NCBI GenBank assembly: GCA_017937195.1
Contig: JAGBEA010000017.1
Span: 1-64,000 of the forward strand
Source of the DNA: Oscillospiraceae bacterium
Lineage (GTDB): Bacteria > Bacillota > Clostridia > Oscillospirales > Oscillospiraceae
Reading direction: 5' to 3'
DNA: 64,000 nt
Positions 34,119-41,955 of this stretch are shown here, piece by piece. Within the stretch, counting starts at the first letter, position 1. Each line of letters starts with the position of its first letter. The position numbers and the translations under genes were made by a program. The notes beneath the pieces are model-generated. The model saw only the letters and a program-made list of their open reading frames with translations. It had not been told where the DNA came from and did not search any database.

Positions 34119-34889
34119 ATGCAAGAACTGGAAAAACAGTTTCATATCCACTGTGCTGAAGGCGATGTAGGCCGCTATTGCATCCTGCCCGGCGATCCGG
34201 GGCGCTGCAAATCCATTGCCGCCCATTTTGACGATGCGGTGTTCGTGTCGCAGAATCGCGAATATACCATCTATACTGGCACGCTGCTGGGTGAGAAGGT
34301 GTCTGTCTGCTCCACCGGTATTGGCGGTCCTTCTGCCGCCATTGCCATGGAGGAGCTGCACGCCATCGGCGCCGACACCTTCATCCGCGTGGGCACCTGC
34401 GGCGGTATTGATCTGGATGTGCGCTCCGGCGATGTGGTGGTTGCCACCGGTGCCATCCGCTATGAGCATACCAGTCTGGAGTACGCCCCCATTGAGTATC
34501 CGGCGGTTGCCAACTTTGAGGTGACCACCGCCTTGGTGCAGGCGGCGAAGAATCTGGATAAGCGGCTGCAGGTGGGCGTGGTGCAGTGCAAGGACTCCTT
34601 CTACGGGCAGCACGACCCCAAGCGGATGCCGGTTTCCTACGACCTGCTGCAAAAGTGGGAGGCGTGGAAACGGCTGGGCGTCAAGGCCAGCGAGATGGAG
34701 TCGGCGGCGCTGTTTGTGGTGGCTAACGCCCTGGGCTGCCGCTGCGGCTCGTGCTTCCACGTGATCTGGAATCAGGAGCGCGAGGCAGCAGGTCTCGATC
34801 AGGATATGAGCGAGGATACCAGCTCCGCCATCGCTGTGGGCGTGGAGGCGCTGAAGCTGCTGATCGCCGCGGACAAAGCCAAACAATAA
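34119..34889 (+). CDS. udp: Nucleoside phosphorylase, uridine phosphorylase type
   Basis: 256-aa PNP/UDP family 1 enzyme, cleaving a nucleoside with phosphate to base and ribose 1-phosphate. The phosphate-binding [10 protein letters not shown], the RVGTCGGI segment (residues about 100-107) and the [15 protein letters not shown] region around the ribose site are present, and the WNQE near residue 225 is seen in uridine phosphorylases. Uridine specificity is likely but not certain. It acts with cytidine deaminase (14.7 kb) in pyrimidine salvage, though the genes are not linked. Confidence 0.87.
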   Translation: MQELEKQFHIHCAEGDVGRYCILPGDPGRCKSIAAHFDDAVFVSQNREYTIYTGTLLGEKVSVCSTGIGGPSAAIAMEELHAIGADTFIRVGTCGGIDLDVRSGDVVVATGAIRYEHTSLEYAPIEYPAVANFEVTTALVQAAKNLDKRLQVGVVQCKDSFYGQHDPKRMPVSYDLLQKWEAWKRLGVKASEMESAALFVVANALGCRCGSCFHVIWNQEREAAGLDQDMSEDTSSAIAVGVEALKLLIAADKAKQ

Positions 34890-34921
34890 AAAAGATGGAC
34901 GCGTTAGCGTCCATCTTTTTT
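34888..34921. terminator. Bidirectional terminator
   Basis: AAAAAAGATGGACGC-gtta-GCGTCCATCTTTTTT, shared by the phosphorylase gene and the gamma-carbonic-anhydrase operon. Confidence 0.9.
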
Positions 34922-35417
34922 ATTTTGCAAACATTTCCTTGTACTCCGCCGCCTCTTTCACATAGCCCTCTGCGCTGCGACGGTTAGCGGCGATCTCCTC
35001 TTCGTTCACCTCGCGGCGCACCTTGGCAGGACTGCCTATCACCAGCGAACGGGGCGGGATCACCATATGCTGCGGCACCAGCGCACCGGCGGCGATGATG
35101 CAGTCCTCACCGATCACCGCACCGTTGAGCACGATAGCGCCCATTCCCACAAGGGTGTTGTTGCCTACGGTGCAGCTGTGGAGAATAGCACCGTGTCCCA
35201 CGGTGACATCGCTGCCGATGGTCATAGGGAAGTGGGGGTCGGCGTGCAGCACGCAGTTATCCTGAATGTTGGTGCGCTCGCCAATGACGATGGGTACGAA
35301 TTCCGAGCGCGCCACCGCACCGAAAAAGAGACTGCTGTTTGCCCCCACCGTCACATCGCCCAGCACGGTGGCATTGGGCGCAATGAAAGCGGAGGGATGG
35401 ATCGTGGGTGTTTTCAT
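34920..35417 (-). CDS. Gamma-carbonic-anhydrase-like hexapeptide-repeat protein
   Basis: 165-aa left-handed beta-helix protein. Hexapeptide turns run from about residue 10 to 130, and zinc-ligand histidines fall in NCVLHADPH and TVGHGAILHSC. A C-terminal helix is rich in Glu/Ala. Members include active carbonic anhydrases and uncharacterised YrdA/PaaY-like proteins. The ATG at 35417 sits behind GAGGTG. It is third in an operon with mscS-like and GlsB-like genes, separated by 10-12 bp. Confidence 0.88.
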   Translation of the reverse strand: MKTPTIHPSAFIAPNATVLGDVTVGANSSLFFGAVARSEFVPIVIGERTNIQDNCVLHADPHFPMTIGSDVTVGHGAILHSCTVGNNTLVGMGAIVLNGAVIGEDCIIAAGALVPQHMVIPPRSLVIGSPAKVRREVNEEEIAANRRSAEGYVKEAAEYKEMFAK

Positions 35418-35427
35418 ATTGCGCACC

Positions 35428-35658
35428 TCACTTGAACAACCACCGGCACAGCAAAATCACCACGCAGGCACCGCCGATGCCGATCAGGATCGCGCCGACG
35501 GAGTTGGTGGCGCCCAAGCCGATGGCACCGGCCAGATAATTGCCCACCGCCGAGCCGACGATACCCAGAAGAATGTTGCGGATGATGCCGCCGCGGCTGT
35601 GCATCAGTTTGCCGGCGATCCAGCCGATGATGCCGCCGAGAATGATAGAAACCAGCAT
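35428..35658 (-). CDS. GlsB/YeaQ/YmgE family membrane protein
   Basis: 76-aa protein with three glycine-rich helices (IILGGIIGWIAGKLM, NILLGIVGSAVGNYLAG, GAILIGIGGACVVILLC), the full pattern of the transglycosylase-associated/GlsB stress family. Its precise activity is unknown; members respond to envelope or general stress. It lies 12 bp after the MscS gene, which supports a role in envelope or osmotic stress. Confidence 0.9.
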   Translation of the reverse strand: MLVSIILGGIIGWIAGKLMHSRGGIIRNILLGIVGSAVGNYLAGAIGLGATNSVGAILIGIGGACVVILLCRWLFK

Positions 35659-35670
35659 AAATCTGCCTCC

Positions 35671-36498
35671 TTACTTGTCGATGTGAATGTTCAGGTGGTC
35701 ATAGGTCATTTCCACGCCGGCTTCCTTGAAGGCGGTGTAGAAATTTTCCATCAGGGGATAGTAGACGCTGCTATAGTCACTGGGCTTGCACCACACGCGC
35801 ACGGTGTATTCAATACTGCTGGCACCGTAATTGCTCAGCAGCACCTGCGGCGCAGGATCGGGGAGGATATGCTCCGTTTTCGCCACAGCGGCGAGGCAGG
35901 CGCGGCGTACCGCCTCGGGGTCGGCATCGTAGGACGCGGTGACCAGCAGCTTCAGCCGGCGGCTGCCCAGCGTGGTATAGTTGATGATCTTGTCCGCCGA
36001 CAGCATACTGTTGGGGACTACCAGCCGCTGCCCGTCATCGGTCTCCAGCCAAGTGGCATTCAGCCCGATCTGACTGACTGTGCCGAGTCCGCTGGTGGTG
36101 TCGATGTAATCACCGACCTGAAAGGGTTTGGACAGCAAAATCACGATGCCGCCTGCGATGTTGGCGAGAACACTCTGCACCGCCAGCGAGATGGCCAGCG
36201 ACAATACGGAGAACAGCGCCACCAGCGAGGTGACGGGAATGCCCAGCTGATCGGCAACGATCAGGATCGTGACGATCCATGCGATCACCCGCACTGCGGT
36301 CAGCGCATATTTCTGCGCCTGCGCGTCCAGCTTCGTCTTGCCCAGCAGCCGCTGCAGCACACGGCGCAGCAGGCGGGCGGCAACCATACAGATCAGCAGC
36401 GTCAGCAGTGCACTCAGAATTTTTTCCAGTGTCAGCGCGCCCAAATTCCACTCGCCGACATCAGCGGTGATGCCCAGTGAGGAGAGAAAATTTTTCAT
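35671..36498 (-). CDS. Small-conductance mechanosensitive channel (MscS family)
   Basis: 275-aa channel protein with three N-terminal helices (to about residue 110), the pore-helix region SVLANIAGGIVILLSKPFQVGDYI, then the beta-domain (VPNSMLSADKIINYT) and the alpha/beta cytoplasmic cage domain. It releases solutes on hypo-osmotic shock. First gene of the MscS - GlsB - gamma-CA operon. It is a minimal MscS without extra domains. Confidence 0.92.
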   Translation of the reverse strand: MKNFLSSLGITADVGEWNLGALTLEKILSALLTLLICMVAARLLRRVLQRLLGKTKLDAQAQKYALTAVRVIAWIVTILIVADQLGIPVTSLVALFSVLSLAISLAVQSVLANIAGGIVILLSKPFQVGDYIDTTSGLGTVSQIGLNATWLETDDGQRLVVPNSMLSADKIINYTTLGSRRLKLLVTASYDADPEAVRRACLAAVAKTEHILPDPAPQVLLSNYGASSIEYTVRVWCKPSDYSSVYYPLMENFYTAFKEAGVEMTYDHLNIHIDK

Positions 36499-36612
36499 AA
36501 AAGCGCCTCCTTTTTTGTTGAAGGAATTAATCTATTATACCGCACCGGTGAAAGCTTTGCAAGAAGGCACGGCTTGTCGAAAAAATGTACCGGCCTGCAA
36601 AAGTTTTACTTA

Positions 36613-36644
36613 CATTATATGGAAAAATGTGTTACCATATAATG
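36613..36644 (+). promoter_or_regulatory. carD promoter buried in a perfect 10-bp inverted repeat
   Basis: CATTATATGG (36613-36622) and CCATATAATG (36635-36644) are exact reverse complements 12 bp apart. The right arm contains TATAAT (36638-36643) and the left arm TTATAT (36615-36620), 17 bp apart, so both hexamers lie inside the arms. This looks like an operator that would block RNA polymerase when bound. Confidence 0.75.
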
Positions 36645-36708
36645 GTGAGAAAGCGGCAGTAAGTGCTGTCGCGGCAGAGAAAACGGTTGCAGAGCAGTGA
36701 GGTGCGGT

Positions 36709-37221
36709 ATGTTTACGGCGGGAGAACTGGTGGTTTACGGCGGCGAGGGCGTCTGCCGCGTGGAGGGTGTGGGTCCGTCCCGCGTTCCGGGCGCGGAGAA
36801 GAATCGGTTGTATTATACGCTCTCTCCCTTCTGGCGCACCGGTCAGGTGCTAACACCGGTGGATACCCGCGTGCTGATGCGTCCCATTCTTACCCGCGAG
36901 GAGGCACTGGAACTGATCTCGCAGATGGGCAGTATTGAGCCGGAATCGCCCGCCCTCAGCAGCCCCCGCGCCATCAAGGAGCACTATCAGCAGATCGTCA
37001 TCTCCTATGATTGCCGCCGCACGGTGGGGCTGATCCGCGGCATTACCGCCAAGCGCCGCCGCGCGCTGGAGCAGGGCAAGAAAGCCAGCCAGATGGATGA
37101 GCGCTATCTCAAGCGGGCGGAGGATCAGCTCTACGGCGAGCTGGCAGCCGCGCTGGAGCTGGATTTCAAGGCGGTGGGGGACTATATCCGCCGCACCCAC
37201 CCAATGTGGCCAGAAATGTGA
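36709..37221 (+). CDS. CarD family transcriptional regulator
   Basis: 170-aa regulator. The N-terminal RNA-polymerase-interacting Tudor-like domain (MFTAGELVVYGGEGVCRVEGV ... YYTLSPFW, to about residue 60) and the C-terminal helical DNA-binding domain (about 65-165) match the CarD/CdnL family. These proteins bind the polymerase beta subunit and stabilise open complexes at many promoters. ATG at 36709 with GAGGTG upstream. Its promoter carries an unusual palindrome. Monocistronic. Confidence 0.85.
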   Translation: MFTAGELVVYGGEGVCRVEGVGPSRVPGAEKNRLYYTLSPFWRTGQVLTPVDTRVLMRPILTREEALELISQMGSIEPESPALSSPRAIKEHYQQIVISYDCRRTVGLIRGITAKRRRALEQGKKASQMDERYLKRAEDQLYGELAAALELDFKAVGDYIRRTHPMWPEM

Positions 37222-37230
37222 AAAATTACC

Positions 37231-37268
37231 AAAAAACCGCGAAACTTGATATTTCGCGGTCTTTTTTT
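37231..37268 (+). terminator. Terminator of carD
   Basis: ACCGCGAAA and its complement, then TTTTTTT. Confidence 0.88.
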
Positions 37269-37291
37269 GACGAAAAAACGAAAAAATCCGC

Positions 37292-37320
37292 TTGACCGTG
37301 AGGGAAAAAACAATTATAAT
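37292..37320 (+). promoter_or_regulatory. Strong promoter without a downstream gene
   Basis: TTGACC, 17-bp spacer, consensus TATAAT. The next plus-strand gene begins nearly 490 bp away beyond a terminator, so the promoter appears to serve a short RNA. Confidence 0.8.
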
Positions 37321-37326
37321 GAGATA

Positions 37327-37436
37327 AACATAGCGGAAAACCGCTAAAAATAATTGCGTGGACCCGTGCAGGGACTGACCCTCTCCTGCGCGGCTGCCAT
37401 AAAAAACGCAGGGCGCGCGAGCGCCCTGCGTTTTTT
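37327..37436 (+). ncRNA. Candidate structured small RNA of about 110 nt
   Basis: Between the strong promoter and a terminator (37401-37436: AAAAAACGCAGGGCGC-gcga-GCGCCCTGCGTTTTTT) the sequence forms an AGCGG-aaaa-CCGCT hairpin near the 5' end and a GTGCAGG / CCTGCGC stem with a 12-nt loop in the middle. It has no convincing open frame with a ribosome site. It is not SRP RNA, tmRNA or RNase P, and is too short for 6S RNA. The terminator also serves the convergent minus-strand gene, which weakens the case slightly. Confidence 0.6.
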
Positions 37437-37452
37437 GATTGCTGTGAATACT

Positions 37453-37650
37453 TCAACCCTCGCGGTGGATGGGCGCATCGAAATCGCGCACCACGGTCTG
37501 CAGCTTGGTGTCGTACACATACACCACATTGACTTCCTCGAAGGCGAGGCGCATGGCAAATTCCTTGGCCTCATAGATGTCGTTGGTCTCGAAAAAGGGG
37601 ACAAACTCGGTGCCGGGCAGATCACGCCGCCACATAACCTGAAAGCGCAT
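37453..37650 (-). CDS. Small conserved-looking protein, unknown function
   Basis: 65-aa cytoplasmic protein beginning MRFQVMWRRDLPGTEF, with alternating strands and an amphipathic EAKEFAMRLAFEEV helix. No known family is recognised. The ATG at 37650 has GGGAGGT with good spacing; longer in-frame extensions to 37851 have no site and overlap the promoter of the divergent DUF1846 gene. The stop lies just beyond the shared terminator at 37401-37436. Confidence 0.65.
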   Translation of the reverse strand: MRFQVMWRRDLPGTEFVPFFETNDIYEAKEFAMRLAFEEVNVVYVYDTKLQTVVRDFDAPIHREG

Positions 37651-37805
37651 AGCATACCTCCCATGTTTTTTCTCAGTATAGCGCACGGCGGCAGAAAAAG
37701 CAACGCGGCAGGAAAAGAAAAAAAGGGAAAAAAGCGCTTTCTTTCCGAGGCATTGTGGGGTATAATATAAAGGATGATGTAAATGCGTGCAAGGGGGAGA
37801 GTACA

Positions 37806-39287
37806 TTGAAACTCGGCTTTGATAACGACAAATATCTGGCGCTGCAGGCACAGCATATCAAGGAGCGTGTGGCGCAGTTTGGCGGCAAGCTGTATCTGGA
37901 ATTCGGCGGCAAGCTGTTTGACGACTATCACGCAGCCCGCGTGCTGCCCGGTTTCCAGCCGGACAGTAAGCTGCGGATGCTGGAGACTATGAAGGACGAT
38001 GTGGAGATCGTTATGGCCATCTGCGCCGCCGACATTGAAAAGAGCAAGAAACGGGGCGATTTGGGCATCTCCTACGATGAGGAGGTGCTGCGCCTGATCG
38101 ATGTTTTCCGCGGTATGGGCTTTTATGTGGGCAGCGTGGTCATCACCCAGTATGCCGGTCAGCCCTCCTCGGACGCTTTTATCAAGCGTTTGAGCGCGTT
38201 GGGCGTGCAGAGCTGCCGCCACTATCTCATTGCCGGCTATCCCTCCGATGTGACCCATATCGTCAGTGATGAGGGGCTGGGCAAGAACGATTACATCGAG
38301 ACCACCCGTCCCATCGTGGTCATCACCGCCCCCGGTCCCGGCAGCGGCAAGATGGCTACCTGCCTGAGCCAGCTGTACCACGATCATAAGCGTGGCATCC
38401 GCGCCGGCTACGCCAAGTATGAGACCTTCCCCATCTGGAATCTGCCCTTGAAGCATCCCGTCAATCTGGCGTACGAGGCGGCAACGGCGGATCTGAACGA
38501 TGTGAATATGATCGACCCGTTCCATCTGGACGCCTACGGCGAGACCACGGTGAACTACAACCGCGATGTGGAGATTTTCCCCGTGCTCAACGCCATGTTC
38601 CAGAAGATTCAGGGCAGCTCTCCCTATAAATCTCCCACGGATATGGGCGTGAATATGGCGGGCTTTGCCATTGTGGATGACGCGGTTTGTCAGGAGGCCT
38701 CCCGTATGGAGATCCTGCGCCGCTACTATACCGCACAGACCCAGAAGCTGCGGGGCGAGTGCGATGAGAATGTGGTCATCAAGCTGGAGTTGGTGATGCA
38801 GCAGGCCGGTGTCACGCCGGAGATCTGCCCTGCGGTGGGCGCGGCGCTGGATCGGGCGGAGCGCACCGGCGGACCTGCCGGCGCCATGGTGCTGCCCGAC
38901 GGCAGCGTGGTGACGGGCAAGACCTCGTCGCTGCTGGGCGCATCGGCGGCGCTGCTGCTGAACGCGCTGAAGGCCATGGCAGGCATCGACCAAAAGCTGG
39001 AGCTGATCCCCGCCTCCGTCATCGAGCCGATCAGCCGTTTGAAGACGGAGAATTTGGGTCACCGCAATCCCCGCCTCCACTCCGACGAGGTGCTGATCGC
39101 GCTGGCCATCTCGGGACTGACCAATCCGCTGGCGGCACTGGTGCAGCAGCAGCTGACCCGACTGCGGGGCTGCGAGGCCCACTTCTCGGTGATCATTTCC
39201 GCCGAGGATATCAAGCTCTATCAGCGCTTGGGCATCCACGTCAGCTGCCAGCCCAAATACGAAGTGAAGAAACTCTACCATCGATAA
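37806..39287 (+). CDS. DUF1846 domain-containing protein
   Basis: 493-aa conserved cytoplasmic protein, full-length for the DUF1846 family (about 500 aa) found in Firmicutes and Actinobacteria. The nucleotide-binding-like APGPGSGKMATCLSQLYHD at about residue 178 and the following GYAKYETFPIWNLPLKHPVNLAYEAATADL are the most recognisable stretches. Structures show a Rossmann-like fold, but the biochemical role is unsettled. The start is TTG at 37806 behind GGGGGAG. A terminator follows. Confidence 0.88.
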   Translation: MKLGFDNDKYLALQAQHIKERVAQFGGKLYLEFGGKLFDDYHAARVLPGFQPDSKLRMLETMKDDVEIVMAICAADIEKSKKRGDLGISYDEEVLRLIDVFRGMGFYVGSVVITQYAGQPSSDAFIKRLSALGVQSCRHYLIAGYPSDVTHIVSDEGLGKNDYIETTRPIVVITAPGPGSGKMATCLSQLYHDHKRGIRAGYAKYETFPIWNLPLKHPVNLAYEAATADLNDVNMIDPFHLDAYGETTVNYNRDVEIFPVLNAMFQKIQGSSPYKSPTDMGVNMAGFAIVDDAVCQEASRMEILRRYYTAQTQKLRGECDENVVIKLELVMQQAGVTPEICPAVGAALDRAERTGGPAGAMVLPDGSVVTGKTSSLLGASAALLLNALKAMAGIDQKLELIPASVIEPISRLKTENLGHRNPRLHSDEVLIALAISGLTNPLAALVQQQLTRLRGCEAHFSVIISAEDIKLYQRLGIHVSCQPKYEVKKLYHR

Positions 39288-39293
39288 ATATTT

Positions 39294-39325
39294 GAGAAAG
39301 TGACCGCGGTGCGGTCACTTTCTTT
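39294..39325 (+). terminator. Terminator between the DUF1846 gene and tex
   Basis: GAAAGTGACCGC-ggt-GCGGTCACTTTC, followed by TTTC. The tex ribosome site lies just beyond. Confidence 0.8.
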
Positions 39326-39342
39326 CGGAAAGGAACCTATCT

Positions 39343-41529
39343 ATGAACCAAATCGCACAAGCATTGGCGCAGGAGCTGAAACAGCCGCTGCAGTATGTGG
39401 AGAATGTGATCGCCCTGCTGGATGAGGGCAACACTATCCCCTTCATTGCCCGCTACCGCAAGGAGAGCCACGGCAGTATGGACGATACCACCCTGCGCAC
39501 CCTCAGCGACCGGCTGAACTATCTGCGCAATCTGGCCGCACGCAAGGAAGAAGTGAAAAACGCCATTGCCAATCAGGAGAAACTGACGGACGAGCTTTCA
39601 CTGGCCATCGATAACGCCAAAACACTGGCGGAGGTGGAGGATCTCTACCGCCCCTATAAGCAGAAGCGCCGCACCCGTGCCACTATGGCAAAAGAGAAGG
39701 GTCTGGAGCCGCTGGCACAGCAGATCTTCGACCAGACCGAGCGCTGCCCCCTCGCCACGATGGCAGAGCCGTTTGTTGACCCGGAAAAGGGCGTGGAAAC
39801 GGTGGAGGATGCGCTTGCCGGCGCCAACGACATCATCGCCGAGTGGATCGCCGACGATGCCGCCATCCGCAAGGAGCTGCGTGAGCTGACCATGAAGAAG
39901 GGCAGCCTGCGCACCGTGGCACAGACGGAGGAGGACTCCGTATACCGCCTCTATTATGACTTCACCCAAAACCTCGCCAAGCTGGCAGGACATCAGATCC
40001 TTGCCATCAACCGCGGCGAGAAGGAGGAGTTTTTGAAGGTCAGCGTGGAGCTGGACCGCGAGTGGGCGCTGGGTCTTATCTGGAACCGCATCGTGTCCGG
40101 CAAGGGCAACAGCACCACCTTCGTGCGTACGGAAAGCTCCGTCTTTGTCCAGACCGCCGCGGAGGACGGCTTTGACCGCCTGCTGTGGCCGTCTCTGGAG
40201 CGTGAGATCCGCAATATGCTGACCGAAACTGCCTGCGAGGGCGCCATTGCTATGTTCGCGCTGAACCTGCGTCCGCTGCTGATGCAGCCCACGGTGAAGG
40301 GCCATGTGACCATGGGTCTCGACCCCGGCTACGCTCACGGCTGCAAGGTGGCTGTTATCGACGGCACCGGCAAGGTGCTGGATACGGCGGTGGTCTATCC
40401 CACCTACGGTCAGCGCCAAAAGGCGGAGGCCATCACTAAGCTGTCCGGTATGGTGCGCCGCCACAAGGTGGAGCATATCGCCATTGGCAACGGCACCGCC
40501 AGCCGTGAAACGGAGCAGATGGCGGTGGAGATGATCCGTCAGCTGGACAGCGGTGTTGCCTATATGATCGTCAACGAGGCCGGCGCTTCCGTCTACTCCG
40601 CCAGCAAACTGGCGGCGGAGGAGTTTCCCGAGTATGATGTGAACCTGCGCAGCGCCGTGTCCATCGCCCGCCGTATGCAGGATCCGCTGGCGGAGCTGGT
40701 GAAGATCGACCCCAAGGCCATCGGTGTGGGTCAGTATCAGCACGATATGCCCCAGAAGCGGTTGGACGAAACGCTGTCCGGCGTGGTGGAAGACTGCGTC
40801 AACGCCGTTGGCGTGGATGTCAATACTGCCTCTGCCAGCTTACTGGGGCGCGTGTCGGGCTTGAACGCCACCACCGCCAAGAATATCGTGAAATACCGCG
40901 AGGAGAACGGCGTGTTCACCGCGCGCAAGCAGCTTTTGAAGGTGCCCAAGCTGGGCCCCAAGGCCTTTGAGCAGAGCGCCGGTTTTCTGCGTGTGCCGGA
41001 GAGCAAGTCTGTGCTGGATAATACCGGCGTCCACCCCGAGAGCTATGCGGCGGCGGAAAAGCTGCTGGAGCTGTGCGGCTATACCCTCAAGGATGTGGCC
41101 AAGGGCGAGATCGGTATGCTGGAGCAGAAGGTGAAGTTGATGGGCGCAGAGAAGCTGGCTGCCCAGATCGGCATCGGCGTGCCTACCCTCAACGATGTGG
41201 TGAAGGAGCTGATGAAGCCCGGACGCGACGTGCGTGACGATCTGCCTGCCCCCATTCTGCGCACCGACGTGCTGGATATTAAGGATCTGGCCGCCGGTAT
41301 GGTGCTTAGCGGCACTGTACGCAACGTGGTGGACTTCGGTGTGTTCGTGGATATCGGCGTCCATCAGGACGGCTTGGTGCATATCTCGCAGGTGTGCAAC
41401 AAGTTCATCAAGCACCCCAGCGAGATGGTGTCCGTGGGTGATATCGTCAAGGTAGTGGTGCTGGATGTGGATGAAAAGAAGCACCGCATCAGCCTTTCTA
41501 TGAAGCAGGTTCCCAAAGAGAGTAAATAA
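39343..41529 (+). CDS. tex: Tex family S1 RNA-binding protein
   Basis: 728-aa transcription accessory protein. The order is an N-terminal helical domain, a YqgF/RNase-H-like domain (about residues 320-450, GLDPGYAHGCKVAVID), helix-hairpin-helix repeats (about 490-570, ASASLLGRVSGLNATTAKNIV) and a C-terminal S1 domain (about 645-715, GMVLSGTVRNVVDFGVFVDIG). Tex binds nucleic acids and RNA polymerase and affects transcription and stress tolerance. Full length for the family, with AAAGGAA before the ATG. Confidence 0.94.
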   Translation: MNQIAQALAQELKQPLQYVENVIALLDEGNTIPFIARYRKESHGSMDDTTLRTLSDRLNYLRNLAARKEEVKNAIANQEKLTDELSLAIDNAKTLAEVEDLYRPYKQKRRTRATMAKEKGLEPLAQQIFDQTERCPLATMAEPFVDPEKGVETVEDALAGANDIIAEWIADDAAIRKELRELTMKKGSLRTVAQTEEDSVYRLYYDFTQNLAKLAGHQILAINRGEKEEFLKVSVELDREWALGLIWNRIVSGKGNSTTFVRTESSVFVQTAAEDGFDRLLWPSLEREIRNMLTETACEGAIAMFALNLRPLLMQPTVKGHVTMGLDPGYAHGCKVAVIDGTGKVLDTAVVYPTYGQRQKAEAITKLSGMVRRHKVEHIAIGNGTASRETEQMAVEMIRQLDSGVAYMIVNEAGASVYSASKLAAEEFPEYDVNLRSAVSIARRMQDPLAELVKIDPKAIGVGQYQHDMPQKRLDETLSGVVEDCVNAVGVDVNTASASLLGRVSGLNATTAKNIVKYREENGVFTARKQLLKVPKLGPKAFEQSAGFLRVPESKSVLDNTGVHPESYAAAEKLLELCGYTLKDVAKGEIGMLEQKVKLMGAEKLAAQIGIGVPTLNDVVKELMKPGRDVRDDLPAPILRTDVLDIKDLAAGMVLSGTVRNVVDFGVFVDIGVHQDGLVHISQVCNKFIKHPSEMVSVGDIVKVVVLDVDEKKHRISLSMKQVPKESK

Positions 41530-41531
41530 GT

Positions 41532-41562
41532 GAAAGAGGACGCAGACTGCGTCCTCTTTTTT
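41532..41562. terminator. Bidirectional terminator between tex and spoIIID
   Basis: GAAAGAGGACGCAG pairs with CTGCGTCCTCTTTT. Confidence 0.88.
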
Positions 41563-41797
41563 ATTCTCCCTTGTACTTGCGCCGCGTGGCAAGACCGCCG
41601 CGGATATGCCGCTGCGCCTTGTTGATCTCCAGTACTTCCTTGACCTGCGTGTAAAGGCTGCGGTTGTAGTGGGGCAGCCGCTCGGAGAGATCTTTATGTA
41701 CGGTGGACTTGCTGACGCCGAATTTCTTGGCGGCATCGCGCACTGTTGCCCGATTTTCGATCATGTAGACGGCGAGGTCGCAGGCTCGCTCTTCCAT
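41561..41797 (-). CDS. spoIIID: Stage III sporulation protein D
   Basis: 78-aa DNA-binding regulator of mother-cell gene expression. The entire helix-turn-helix (NRATVRDAAKKFGVSKSTVHKDLSERL) and the basic tail (HIRGGLATRRKYKGE) match SpoIIID. In Bacillus it activates or represses many sigma-E genes. Its presence, with the SpoIID-like and CwlD-like cluster at 49-51 kb, is the best evidence that the organism belongs to a spore-forming lineage, though not that it sporulates today. Confidence 0.95.
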   Translation of the reverse strand: MEERACDLAVYMIENRATVRDAAKKFGVSKSTVHKDLSERLPHYNRSLYTQVKEVLEINKAQRHIRGGLATRRKYKGE

Positions 41798-41888
41798 ATT
41801 TCCCTTAATAACTCACCACTCCCCAATGATACTTTCCGCTACCATTACTATGCGCGGCGCTGCGGAAAAAGTACGCAGGGAGAGAAGA

Positions 41889-41918
41889 TTGACATCCTCT
41901 CGACTGTGGGAGTAAAAT
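41889..41918 (+). promoter_or_regulatory. Promoter of the aminotransferase operon
   Basis: TTGACA, 18-bp spacer, TAAAAT, 38 bp before the start codon. Confidence 0.75.
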
Positions 41919-41955
41919 AAAGGCAAAGATCAATGACCCACGGGAGGAAACCACT

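Noticed and set aside
37344..39281. A 645-codon antisense frame covering the small RNA and DUF1846 region
   Set aside because: It crosses a terminator and a promoter, and is the complement of a conserved gene with His/Gln-rich low-complexity translation.
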